From assembly GCA_946628455.1 (NCBI GenBank), contig CAMOWP010000120.1:1-5592 (forward strand): a DNA stretch of 5,592 nucleotides. The letters run 5' to 3'. A program made the translations under genes and the position numbers. The stretch comes from an uncultured Clostridia bacterium. Its GTDB lineage: Bacteria > Bacillota > Clostridia > Oscillospirales > Acutalibacteraceae. The notes under the pieces were generated by a model. The model searched no databases. It saw only the letters and a program-made list of their open reading frames with translations, and was not told the DNA's origin. Of this stretch, positions 1-5,592 are shown piece by piece. Every line of letters starts with the position of its first letter. The stretch's first letter is position 1.

Positions 1-229
1 GAACGAAAGCGAGCTTACGGCCTGCAATCTGCTTACAGTCTGCGATACCGCAAGGGGTTTCAACCTTAATATCCTCTGTCGGGAGGTCACGTGTTGCTTC
101 AAACATCATAAGCATTGCAATTTCGTCAATAAGCCTACGGAATTCCATAGTTCTCGTCTTAACATTACGAAGAATGCTGAGCTTATGCTGAATGAGCGGA
201 TGATCAAAAATTACGACTTTTCTATCCAT
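1..229 (-). CDS. upp: Uracil phosphoribosyltransferase, N-terminal part (cut by the left window edge)
   Basis: UPRT makes UMP from uracil and PRPP in cytoplasmic pyrimidine salvage. Only the first 76 codons are present. The protein opens MDRKVVIFDHPLIQHKLS, followed by TMEFRRLIDEIAMLM and EATRDLP; these match the highly conserved N-terminus of bacterial UPRT (VxxxDHPLIQHKL, then EFRxLxxExxxLxxxEATRDLP). The family is usually about 209 residues, so the PRPP-binding loop and the uracil-binding C-terminus lie outside the window. The ATG at 229 is chosen because AAAGGAG (243-237) lies 7 nt upstream and the family normally starts at this point. The gene is transcribed divergently from the leucine-rich-repeat gene and has its own promoter at 267-295. 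No PyrR-type attenuator fits in the short leader of about 30 nt. Identification is by motif recall, without a database search, but the motif run is distinctive. Confidence 0.95.
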   Translation of the reverse strand, partial: MDRKVVIFDHPLIQHKLSILRNVKTRTMEFRRLIDEIAMLMMFEATRDLPTEDIKVETPCGIADCKQIAGRKLAFV

Positions 230-266
230 AATTTTTCTCCTTTAAACGCTATGATTTATCTTTACA

Positions 267-295
267 ATAATATCAAAAGTAAACACTTAACGCAA
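267..295 (-). promoter_or_regulatory. Probable sigma-A promoter of upp with extended -10
   Basis: Read on the minus strand, a -35-like TTGCGT (295-290) is followed by a 17-bp spacer and TATTAT (272-267) as the -10. The -10 is preceded by TGA, giving the extended form TGnTATTAT (275-267). Transcription would start near position 260, leaving a leader of roughly 30 nt that contains the AAAGGAG ribosome binding site. The -10 differs from TATAAT at one position and the spacer is optimal. The -35 is weak, as is common for extended -10 promoters. Confidence 0.65.
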
Positions 296-326
296 TTAAA
301 TTACGGTTACAATTAATAATAAGAGA

Positions 327-340
327 TTACAAAAATGTAA
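327..340. repeat. Short inverted repeat TTACA-n4-TGTAA in the divergent intergenic region
   Basis: TTACA (327-331) and TGTAA (336-340) form a perfect 5-bp dyad around AAAA. A related GTTACA at 306-311 is also complementary to TGTAAC at 336-341. The dyad lies about 32 bp upstream of the upp -35 element and about 23 bp upstream of the putative -35 of the plus-strand gene, so it could be a regulator site for either. In such AT-rich DNA a 5-bp dyad can easily arise by chance. Confidence 0.3.
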
Positions 341-362
341 CTAAAAATATTATTAAAAAAAT

Positions 363-392
363 TTGTTGTATTTTATTCAGGATATGTACATA
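363..392 (+). promoter_or_regulatory. Tentative promoter of the leucine-rich-repeat gene
   Basis: TTGTTG (363-368) and TACATA (387-392) with an 18-bp spacer are the best simple -35/-10 pair I find before the plus-strand gene. The alternatives overlap it: TTGTAT (367-372) with TATATA (391-396), or a lone TATGAT at 405-410 without a good -35. All would place the start of transcription close to or inside the palindrome at 395-416. The region is very AT-rich, so the exact boxes are uncertain. Confidence 0.35.
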
Positions 393-394
393 TA

Positions 395-416
395 TATGAA
401 ACCATATGATTTCATA
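395..416. promoter_or_regulatory. 22-bp near-perfect palindrome, possible operator or leader hairpin
   Basis: TATGAAA (395-401) and TTTCATA (410-416) are perfect inverted copies, and the central CATATG (403-408) is itself palindromic about the same centre. Ten of eleven base pairs match; only C402/A409 does not. The element ends 8 bp before the AAAGGAG ribosome binding site at 425-431 and overlaps the region where transcription of the downstream gene should start. This position fits a dimeric repressor's operator. If transcribed, it would be a weak AT-rich hairpin. The binding protein is unknown. Confidence 0.45.
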
Positions 417-424
417 ATTTTTAA

Positions 425-431
425 AAAGGAG
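425..431 (+). promoter_or_regulatory. Ribosome binding site that fixes the start at ATG 440
   Basis: AAAGGAG at 425-431 lies 8 nt before ATG 440. An in-frame GTG at 431 would give a three-residue longer protein, but its first base is the last base of this Shine-Dalgarno sequence, and no other ribosome binding site precedes it. The ATG is therefore the true start. Confidence 0.9.
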
Positions 432-439
432 TGTTATTT

Positions 440-1576
440 ATGAAAAAGACTATCAGCATTATTTTATCCTTGTTGATGATGCTTTCCGTTCTCTCAGTCA
501 GCGGTATATCCGCCCTTGCAGCTAACGAAAAGACGGACAGCTACGAATACAAGGTAAGAGACGACGGCACGGTTGCTATTATGAAATATATCGGAAGCGA
601 CTACGACGTTGTTATTCCCGAGGAAATTGACGGTAAAAAGGTTACAAAGATTAATAACAATGCGTTTGTTGAGCCTTACTGGCCTTATCTCGGCGTTTCG
701 GGCGTATCATCAATCCGCACTATAACAATTCCGAAAACCGTAGATTTAATCGGTACGTACAATTTTTACAATCTCCCCTTCCTCAATAACATTTTTGTTG
801 ACGAAGAAAATGAAAAATACACAAGTGAAAAGGGCGTTTTATATACAAAGGATATGAAAACGCTTAAATGCTACCCAACGGCAAGGCTTGATAATTACTA
901 TGAAATTAACAGCAAAACCGAGACAATTTACTACGTAGCATTTTACGGCTCAAAGTATCTGACAAGCGTTAAGATTCCGAAAAACGTAAAGTCAATTATG
1001 CCCGGCGCGTTTACAAACTGCGCTTCAATTGAGGATTTTTACGTTCCGAGTACGGTTAAAAAAATCGGAAACAACGCTATCGGAGTTAAAACCGTTTACT
1101 ACACCGGCTGGTACGACCCGAGAGATACGGCAAGCAAGTCTGATGACTGGGATGCGTCGGAGCAGTATGAAATGGATTATGCACCTACTGCAAACGTTAC
1201 AGTTTACGGCAAAAAGGGCAGCGCGGCTGAAAAATATATAAAGAGCCTTAAAAAGCGCTTTAATGAAGCTAAAAAATTCCCCAAATTCAAAACGCTGAGC
1301 ACGAAAAAGCCCACTCTTAAAACAAAGGTTAAGGGGGGCAAGCTTACGGTAACCGCAAGCGGATATGAAAAGCTTAGCGAATATGAGATATGCGTTATCA
1401 AGGGAAAAAAGAAAATCAAAAGCTACTACGCAGTTATGTCTCAGACAGATAAATTCAAAACAACGCTTAAATTAGATAAGGGCACATACAAGATTAAGGT
1501 AAGAGCAAGAATATGGGTTGGCGGTTATTCCTTCAAAACGCCTTATTCAAAAACCGTTACAGTAAAAATTAAATAA
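440..1576 (+). CDS. Secreted BspA-like leucine-rich-repeat protein
   Basis: An exported 378-residue protein. Residues 1-27 are a Sec signal peptide: MKKT, a hydrophobic core through ILSLLMMLSVLSV, then SALA|A with likely signal peptidase I cleavage after Ala27. Residues 35-76 (YEYKV, DDGTVAIMKYIG, VVIPEEIDGKKVTKINNNAF) are the typical opening of BspA-type LRR_5 domains. Further repeats follow around 92-118, 164-195 and 197-215 (IxIPKxVxxIxxxAFxxC). A GVLYTKDMKTLKCYPT segment at 132-147 is also typical of these proteins. VTVYGKKGSAAEKYIKSL (253-270) is the usual closing unit. Residues 280-378 are lysine-rich, with alternating hydrophobic residues suggesting a fibronectin III-like beta domain. 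I see no LPXTG motif, dockerin, SLH or choline-binding repeats, so it may be released or held by charge. BspA relatives include adhesins, but no ligand can be inferred here. The gene appears monocistronic, between a divergent promoter region and a terminator. Confidence 0.85.
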   Translation: MKKTISIILSLLMMLSVLSVSGISALAANEKTDSYEYKVRDDGTVAIMKYIGSDYDVVIPEEIDGKKVTKINNNAFVEPYWPYLGVSGVSSIRTITIPKTVDLIGTYNFYNLPFLNNIFVDEENEKYTSEKGVLYTKDMKTLKCYPTARLDNYYEINSKTETIYYVAFYGSKYLTSVKIPKNVKSIMPGAFTNCASIEDFYVPSTVKKIGNNAIGVKTVYYTGWYDPRDTASKSDDWDASEQYEMDYAPTANVTVYGKKGSAAEKYIKSLKKRFNEAKKFPKFKTLSTKKPTLKTKVKGGKLTVTASGYEKLSEYEICVIKGKKKIKSYYAVMSQTDKFKTTLKLDKGTYKIKVRARIWVGGYSFKTPYSKTVTVKIK

Positions 1577-1579
1577 AAT

Positions 1580-1623
1580 AAAAAATAGCGGAGAAGGGGC
1601 GCCCCAAATCTCCGCTATTTTTT
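1580..1623. terminator. Bidirectional intrinsic terminator between convergent genes
   Basis: The arms 1580-1594 and 1609-1623 (AAAAAATAGCGGAGA and its exact reverse complement) form a perfect 15-bp stem. The loop region contains GGGGCGCCCC (1596-1605), which is self-complementary. In the plus direction the stem ends in TTTTTT (1618-1623); in the minus direction it ends in TTTTTT from the A-run at 1585-1580. It therefore serves both the leucine-rich-repeat gene, whose stop ends at 1576, and uvrA, whose stop codon is at 1624-1622. The uvrA stop shares bases with the outer arm. Confidence 0.92.
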
Positions 1624-4441
1624 AAAGCACCTTTTTAAGGTACTGACCCGTATATGATTTTTTAACCTTTGCAACCTCCTCGGGAGTACCCTCGGCGACT
1701 ATTCTTCCGCCGCCCTTACCGCCCTCGGGGCCGAGGTCGATAATATGGTCGGCGCATTTAATAACGTCAAGGTTATGCTCAATAACAACAATTGTGTTGC
1801 CTGAATCAACAAGCATATTAAGCACGTCAAGCAGCTTTGATACGTCGGCTGTGTGGAGACCCGTGGTAGGCTCGTCCAGAATATAGATTGTTCTTCCCGT
1901 TGAGCGCTTTGAAAGCTCCGTTGCAAGCTTTACTCTCTGCGCCTCGCCGCCCGAAAGCGTTGTTGCGGGCTGCCCGAGCTTGACGTAGCCGAGCCCGACG
2001 TCGGAAAGAGTTTGCAGCTTTCTTGCGATTTTCGGCTGAGTTTCAAAGAATTCAACTGCCTCGTCAACAGTCATTTCAAGCACGTCGTAAATACTCTTGC
2101 CCTTGAACTTAACCTCAAGCGTTTCGCGGTTATAGCGCCTGCCTCCGCAGACCTCGCAGGGAACGTAAACGTCTGCAAGAAAATGCATTTCAATTTTAAC
2201 TATACCGTCGCCCTGACAGGCTTCGCAGCGGCCGCCCCTTACGTTGAAGGAGAAGCGGTTAGGCTTGAAGCCTTTTTTCTTTGCGTCGCTTGTTGCGGCG
2301 TACAAATCGCGGATATCGTTAAACACGCCCGTATACGTTGCAGGGTTTGAGCGCGGCGTTCTTCCTATCGGAGACTGGTCGATATTAATAACCTTATCAA
2401 GCGCGTCAAGCCCCTTCATTGAGGAGAACTTGCCCGTATGCTTTTTTGCGCGGTTGAGCTTGTTTGCAAGGTGCTTGTAGAGAATCTCATTAACAAGCGA
2501 GCTCTTTCCTGAGCCCGAAACGCCCGTAACTGCAACAAGTTTTCCGAGCGGAATTTCAACATCAAGCTTTCTGAGGTTGTTTTCCTCAGCTCCGTAAATT
2601 GTAAGCTTTTTGCCGTTGCCTTCCCTCCTGCTTTCGGGAACGGGAATTTTTCTTGCTCCGCTGAGATACTGCCCCGTTATGCTGTCTTTACAGCTCATAA
2701 CCTCTTCGGGAGTACCCGCAGCGACAAGCTCTCCGCCGTGAACGCCTGCGCCGGGTCCGATATCAACAAGGAAATCAGCAGCGCGCATCGTCTCCTCATC
2801 GTGCTCAACGACAATAAGAGTGTTGCCGAGGTCGCGCAGGTGACGGAGCGTTGCGAGCAGCTTATCGTTATCCCTCTGGTGAAGTCCGATTGACGGCTCG
2901 TCAAGGATATACAGCACGCCCATAAGCGACGAGCCTATCTGCGTTGCAAGGCGGATTCTCTGTGCCTCGCCGCCCGAGAGCGTTCCGCTGTCACGGGCAA
3001 GTGAAAGATAGTCAAGCCCGACGGAATTAAGGAAGGTCAGCCTCTCCTTTATTTCTCTTATAACGAGGTTGCCGATTAGCTGTTCCTTTTCGGTAAGCTT
3101 CAGATTGTCAATAAACTCAAGCTCCTCGGTTATTGACATTTTGCAGAATTCATAGATATTCAGCCCGCCGACTGTTACTGCAAGCGGCTCGGGCTTAAGC
3201 CTTGCCCCGCCGCACTCTTTACATCTGCAATCGCGCATAACGGATTCAATTTCCGTTCTTGCCCAGTCAGACGTGGTTTCCTTATATCTTCGCTTAAGGT
3301 TACCGATTACGCCCTCAAAATCATTCATATACGTTCCCGAGCCGTATGAGGTAACCCTTTTCATTTTGATTTTTTTGCCGCGCGTTCCGTTGAGGATGAC
3401 GTCAAGCGCCTCCTCGCTGAGCATTTCAACAGGCATATCAAGCGAGAAATTATATTCCTTTGCGAGCGCGTCCATATACATTTTTGCAATGGAGCCGCCC
3501 TCGGCAACATTCCAGCCGCTCGCCTTGATTGCGCCCTGGTTGATTGAAAGCTTTTTATCGGGAATGATAAGGTCGTCGTCTATTTCCTTAAACGTTCCGA
3601 GACCGTCGCACTTTTTGCACGCGCCGAACGGGTTGTTGAAGGAGAACATACGCGGGCTCATTTCCTCCATTGAAGCGCCGTGCTCGGGGCAGGCGTAATT
3701 GAGCGAGAAAAGCTCCTCGCCCTCGCCGATAATATCAACAAGAACAACGCCCTCGCTGAGCCTTGTTGCAGTTTCAATTGAATCGCTGAGCCTTGATTTG
3801 ATTTCCTCTTTTATAACAAGGCGGTCAACGATAACCTCGATATTGTGCTTGTTGGTTTTCTTCAGCTTAATATCTTCGCTTATGTCGCGCACCTCGCCGT
3901 CAATGCGAACGCGGACGAAGCCCTGCTTCTGAACATCGGCAAGCTCCTTGACGAATTCGCCCTTCTTCCCTCTTGCTATCGGCGCCATAATCTGCAGCTT
4001 TGTTTTTTCGGGGTACTGCATTATTTTGTCAACAATCTGGTCAACGGTCTGCTGTGAGATTTCACGTTTGCAAATCGGGCAGTGAGGAATGCCTATTCTC
4101 GCCCAGAGCAGCCTGAGATAATCGTAAATCTCAGTTACCGTTCCGACAGTTGAACGAGGGTTTTTGCTCGTTGTTTTCTGGTCAATTGAAATTGCCGGAG
4201 AAAGCCCCTCGATGTAATCAACGTCGGGCTTTTCCATCTGGCCGAGGAACATTCTTGCATAGGACGAAAGGCTCTCAACGTAGCGCCTCTGCCCCTCTGC
4301 ATAGATTGTATCAAACGCAAGCGAGCTTTTGCCAGAGCCCGAAAGCCCTGTAAAAACTATCAGCTTATCCCTCGGTATTTCAATATCAACGTTCTTTAAA
4401 TTGTGCTCTCTCGCACCTTTTACTACTATGTTTTTTATCAT
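1622..4441 (-). CDS. uvrA: Excinuclease ABC subunit UvrA, complete
   Basis: UvrA is the ATP-dependent damage sensor of nucleotide excision repair; as a dimer it loads UvrB at lesions. The 939 residues match the usual length (E. coli 940) and domain order. The first ATPase has Walker A GLSGSGKS (32-39), signature LSGGEAQR (488-495) and Walker B LDEP (513-516). The second has Walker A GVSGSGKS (640-647), signature LSGGEAQR (829-836) and LDEP (855-858). EH pairs follow at 546-547 and 888-889. Zinc ligands are C121/C124 with C407/C410; C251, C275 and C278 with His254 in place of the usual fourth Cys; and C739/C742/C762/C765. The UvrB-binding region (about 131-250) and insertion domain (about 287-398) are present, so this is a class I UvrA and not the shorter UvrA2. 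ATG 4441 fits the conserved start MIKNIVVKGAREHNLKN. It follows uvrB by 62 nt and probably shares its transcript. Confidence 0.98.
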   Translation of the reverse strand: MIKNIVVKGAREHNLKNVDIEIPRDKLIVFTGLSGSGKSSLAFDTIYAEGQRRYVESLSSYARMFLGQMEKPDVDYIEGLSPAISIDQKTTSKNPRSTVGTVTEIYDYLRLLWARIGIPHCPICKREISQQTVDQIVDKIMQYPEKTKLQIMAPIARGKKGEFVKELADVQKQGFVRVRIDGEVRDISEDIKLKKTNKHNIEVIVDRLVIKEEIKSRLSDSIETATRLSEGVVLVDIIGEGEELFSLNYACPEHGASMEEMSPRMFSFNNPFGACKKCDGLGTFKEIDDDLIIPDKKLSINQGAIKASGWNVAEGGSIAKMYMDALAKEYNFSLDMPVEMLSEEALDVILNGTRGKKIKMKRVTSYGSGTYMNDFEGVIGNLKRRYKETTSDWARTEIESVMRDCRCKECGGARLKPEPLAVTVGGLNIYEFCKMSITEELEFIDNLKLTEKEQLIGNLVIREIKERLTFLNSVGLDYLSLARDSGTLSGGEAQRIRLATQIGSSLMGVLYILDEPSIGLHQRDNDKLLATLRHLRDLGNTLIVVEHDEETMRAADFLVDIGPGAGVHGGELVAAGTPEEVMSCKDSITGQYLSGARKIPVPESRREGNGKKLTIYGAEENNLRKLDVEIPLGKLVAVTGVSGSGKSSLVNEILYKHLANKLNRAKKHTGKFSSMKGLDALDKVINIDQSPIGRTPRSNPATYTGVFNDIRDLYAATSDAKKKGFKPNRFSFNVRGGRCEACQGDGIVKIEMHFLADVYVPCEVCGGRRYNRETLEVKFKGKSIYDVLEMTVDEAVEFFETQPKIARKLQTLSDVGLGYVKLGQPATTLSGGEAQRVKLATELSKRSTGRTIYILDEPTTGLHTADVSKLLDVLNMLVDSGNTIVVIEHNLDVIKCADHIIDLGPEGGKGGGRIVAEGTPEEVAKVKKSYTGQYLKKVL

Positions 4442-4446
4442 TTCAG

Positions 4447-4452
4447 TCCTCT
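4447..4452 (-). promoter_or_regulatory. Ribosome binding site of uvrA
   Basis: On the minus strand AGAGGA (4452-4447) lies 5 nt before the ATG. This is weaker and slightly closer than the AAAGGAG sites before upp and the leucine-rich-repeat gene. It supports independent initiation of uvrA from a shared uvrB-uvrA transcript. Confidence 0.65.
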
Positions 4453-4459
4453 GTAATCG

Positions 4460-4476
4460 GGTGCGGCGTCCCGCCC
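4460..4476 (-). other. GC-rich hairpin in the uvrB-uvrA spacer
   Basis: In the uvrB-uvrA transcript, GCGG (4474-4471) can pair with CCGC (4466-4463) around a GACG loop. Two further G-C pairs form beyond a bulged A at 4462. The hairpin ends 7 nt before the uvrA Shine-Dalgarno sequence and is followed by ATTACAG, not a U-tract, so it is not a standard intrinsic terminator. It could affect mRNA processing or the relative translation of the two genes, or be part of the adjacent repeat element. Confidence 0.4.
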
Positions 4477-4483
4477 GAAATTC

Positions 4484-4510
4484 TCAATTTTCAATTTTCA
4501 ATTTCAATTA
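4484..4510. repeat. Tandem 7-bp repeat (TCAATTT)n overlapping the uvrB stop codon
   Basis: Three exact head-to-tail copies of TCAATTT occupy 4484-4490, 4491-4497 and 4498-4504. A partial fourth copy, CAATTA, lies at 4505-4510. On the coding strand of uvrB the unit reads AAATTGA, and the uvrB stop codon TGA (4506-4504) is formed by the first such unit. The AT-rich array contrasts with the GC-rich sequence next to it (4458-4477). Confidence 0.8.
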
Positions 4511-5592
4511 TCCTGAAGCTCGCGGATTTTGTCGCGGATAAATGCGGCGTGCTCGAATTCAAGCAGCTTTGCGGCTTCCTTCATTTCGCGGGTGAGCTTT
4601 TCAATCATAACCTTGCGCTCCTTAGCGGTCATCTTTCTTCCCGCCTTATCAAGCGCCTTCTTGTCGGTTATTTCAATTATATCCCTTACGTCCTTTTTGA
4701 TTGTCTGCGGCTTGATTCCGTGCGCTTCGTTATACGCCTCCTGAATGCCGCGGCGGCGTAGTGTTTCCGTTATTGCTCTTTCCATTGACGGAGTTACGGA
4801 ATCAGCATACATTATAACCTCGCCGTTTTCATTTCTCGCCGCTCTGCCAATGGTCTGAACGAGGGAGGTTTCGCTTCTGAGGAAGCCCTCCTTATCAGCG
4901 TCAAGAATTGCAACGAGCGACACCTCGGGGATGTCAAGCCCCTCACGAAGCAGGTTGATACCGACAAGAACGTCAAAATTACCGAGCCTTAAATCGCGGA
5001 TAATTTCCATTCGCTCAATGGTGTCGATATCGTGGTGCATATATCTCACCTTGATATCAAAGCCCTCAAGATACGTCGTTAAATCCTCAGCCATCTTCTT
5101 TGTAAGAGTTGTTACAAGGACTCTTTCCTTGCGCTCAATGCGAAGATTGATTTCGCTTACGAGGTCATCCATCTGGTCCTCGGTGGGCTTGACGGTAATA
5201 TTCGGGTCAAGCAGGCCCGTAGGTCTGATAACCTGCTCAACAATCTGAGTTGATTTGCTCTTTTCAAATTCAGCGGGAGTTGCCGAGGTAAAGATTACCT
5301 GGTTAACCTTGCCGTAAAATTCATCAAAGGTCAGCGGTCTGTTATCATACGCAGACGGCAGACGGAAGCCGAAATCGATAAGGCTCTTTTTCCTTGAGCG
5401 GTCACCGCCGTACATTCCGTGCACCTGAGGGAGCATAACGTGGCTCTCGTCAACGAAGAGAAGAAAATCCTCGGGGAAATAATCAAGCAGGGTGAACGGA
5501 GCAACGCCGGGCGCGCGCCCGCTCATAATTCTTGAATAGTTTTCAATACCCTTGCAAAAGCCAGTTTCCTGCAGCATTTCAAGGTCGTTCAT
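4504..5592 (-). CDS. uvrB: Excinuclease ABC subunit UvrB, C-terminal part (cut by the right window edge)
   Basis: UvrB is the DNA-unwinding, damage-verifying subunit that receives DNA from UvrA and recruits UvrC. The visible 362 residues cover roughly the C-terminal 55% of a protein usually near 660-670 residues. Numbering from the window edge, they contain GIENYSR (15-21), the helicase motif DESH (48-51), TSATP (102-106), LVTTLTKKMAEDLT (159-172), GINLLREGLDIPEVSL (211-226) and QTIGRAARN (246-254). The last 40 residues (from MTAKERKVMIEKL) form the UVR coiled-coil domain that contacts UvrC. The Met at the edge (MNDLEML) aligns with an internal position of the family, so the start, Walker A and beta-hairpin lie beyond 5592. 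The stop TGA falls in a tandem repeat, 62 nt before uvrA. No Gram-positive LexA box is visible in that gap; any SOS control would be upstream of uvrB. Confidence 0.97.
   Translation of the reverse strand: MNDLEMLQETGFCKGIENYSRIMSGRAPGVAPFTLLDYFPEDFLLFVDESHVMLPQVHGMYGGDRSRKKSLIDFGFRLPSAYDNRPLTFDEFYGKVNQVIFTSATPAEFEKSKSTQIVEQVIRPTGLLDPNITVKPTEDQMDDLVSEINLRIERKERVLVTTLTKKMAEDLTTYLEGFDIKVRYMHHDIDTIERMEIIRDLRLGNFDVLVGINLLREGLDIPEVSLVAILDADKEGFLRSETSLVQTIGRAARNENGEVIMYADSVTPSMERAITETLRRRGIQEAYNEAHGIKPQTIKKDVRDIIEITDKKALDKAGRKMTAKERKVMIEKLTREMKEAAKLLEFEHAAFIRDKIRELQDN

Noticed and set aside
431..439. GTG at 431 as the start of the LRR protein
   Set aside because: The GTG overlaps the Shine-Dalgarno sequence AAAGGAG (425-431). 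ATG 440 has ideal 8-nt spacing and begins a standard signal peptide (MKK).
2012..2480. Two overlapping plus-strand open frames of 112 and 78 codons
   Set aside because: They are antisense to the uvrA second ATPase domain and reflect its codon composition; nothing supports expression.
3273..3698. 141-codon open frame on the plus strand
   Set aside because: It lies wholly antisense to the conserved uvrA coding sequence, has no convincing ribosome binding site, and encodes no recognisable domain.
1622..4441. uvrA as an ABC transporter, drug-resistance ATPase or UvrA2 paralogue
   Set aside because: It has the UvrA zinc modules, the UvrB-binding region and the insertion domain, and sits next to uvrB. 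UvrA2 proteins lack the UvrB-binding region.
4458..4477. Intrinsic terminator separating uvrB from uvrA
   Set aside because: The dyad is followed on the transcript by ATTACAG and the uvrA ribosome binding site, with no run of U, so termination is not supported.
4484..4510. Short direct repeats as a CRISPR array
   Set aside because: The units are 7 bp and directly adjacent with no spacers, and no cas gene is nearby.
4529..5248. Plus-strand open frames opposite uvrB (71, 70 and 105 codons)
   Set aside because: All are antisense to conserved UvrB helicase motifs and lack start signals or recognisable features.
5590..5592. Met at the right edge as the true start of uvrB
   Set aside because: The alignment by motif places it in the middle of UvrB (before the conserved DLEML...GIENYSR segment). 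The gene continues beyond the window.

Overview
The window looks like an ordinary chromosomal segment from a low-to-moderate GC anaerobic member of the Clostridia (Ruminococcus/Eubacterium-like gut Firmicutes are my best guess). The reasons are strong AAAGGAG-type ribosome binding sites, an AT-rich intergenic region with Bacillus/Clostridium-type promoter elements, a uvrB-uvrA gene order common in Firmicutes, and a secreted BspA-like leucine-rich-repeat protein of a kind abundant in gut Clostridia. No mobile element, CRISPR array, rRNA or tRNA gene is visible.

Layout, left to right. Positions 1-229 (minus strand) hold the first 76 codons of upp, uracil phosphoribosyltransferase, which runs off the left edge. 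Positions 230-439 are an AT-rich divergent intergenic region. It holds a good extended -10 promoter for upp, a short TTACA/TGTAA dyad, and a near-perfect 22-bp palindrome just upstream of the plus-strand gene's ribosome binding site. Positions 440-1576 (plus strand) encode a 378-residue exported protein with a Sec signal peptide, BspA-type leucine-rich repeats and a lysine-rich beta-strand C-terminal region. Positions 1580-1623 form a perfect 15-bp-stem bidirectional terminator between this gene and the convergent uvrA.

Positions 1622-4441 (minus strand) are a complete, canonical uvrA (939 residues). Positions 4442-4503 are a short spacer with a 7-bp tandem repeat and a GC-rich hairpin. Positions 4504-5592 (minus strand) are the C-terminal part of uvrB, which enters from the right edge; its N-terminal part lies outside the window.

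UvrA and UvrB are the damage-recognition partners of nucleotide excision repair and are probably co-transcribed, uvrB first. The upp gene (pyrimidine salvage) and the leucine-rich-repeat gene are separate transcription units, and nothing links them functionally to repair. I see no convincing new biological system. The points that merit a second look are small: the 22-bp palindrome before the secreted-protein gene, the uvrA stop codon inside the shared terminator, the repeat array that supplies the uvrB stop codon, and a Cys-x-x-His variant of one UvrA zinc site.
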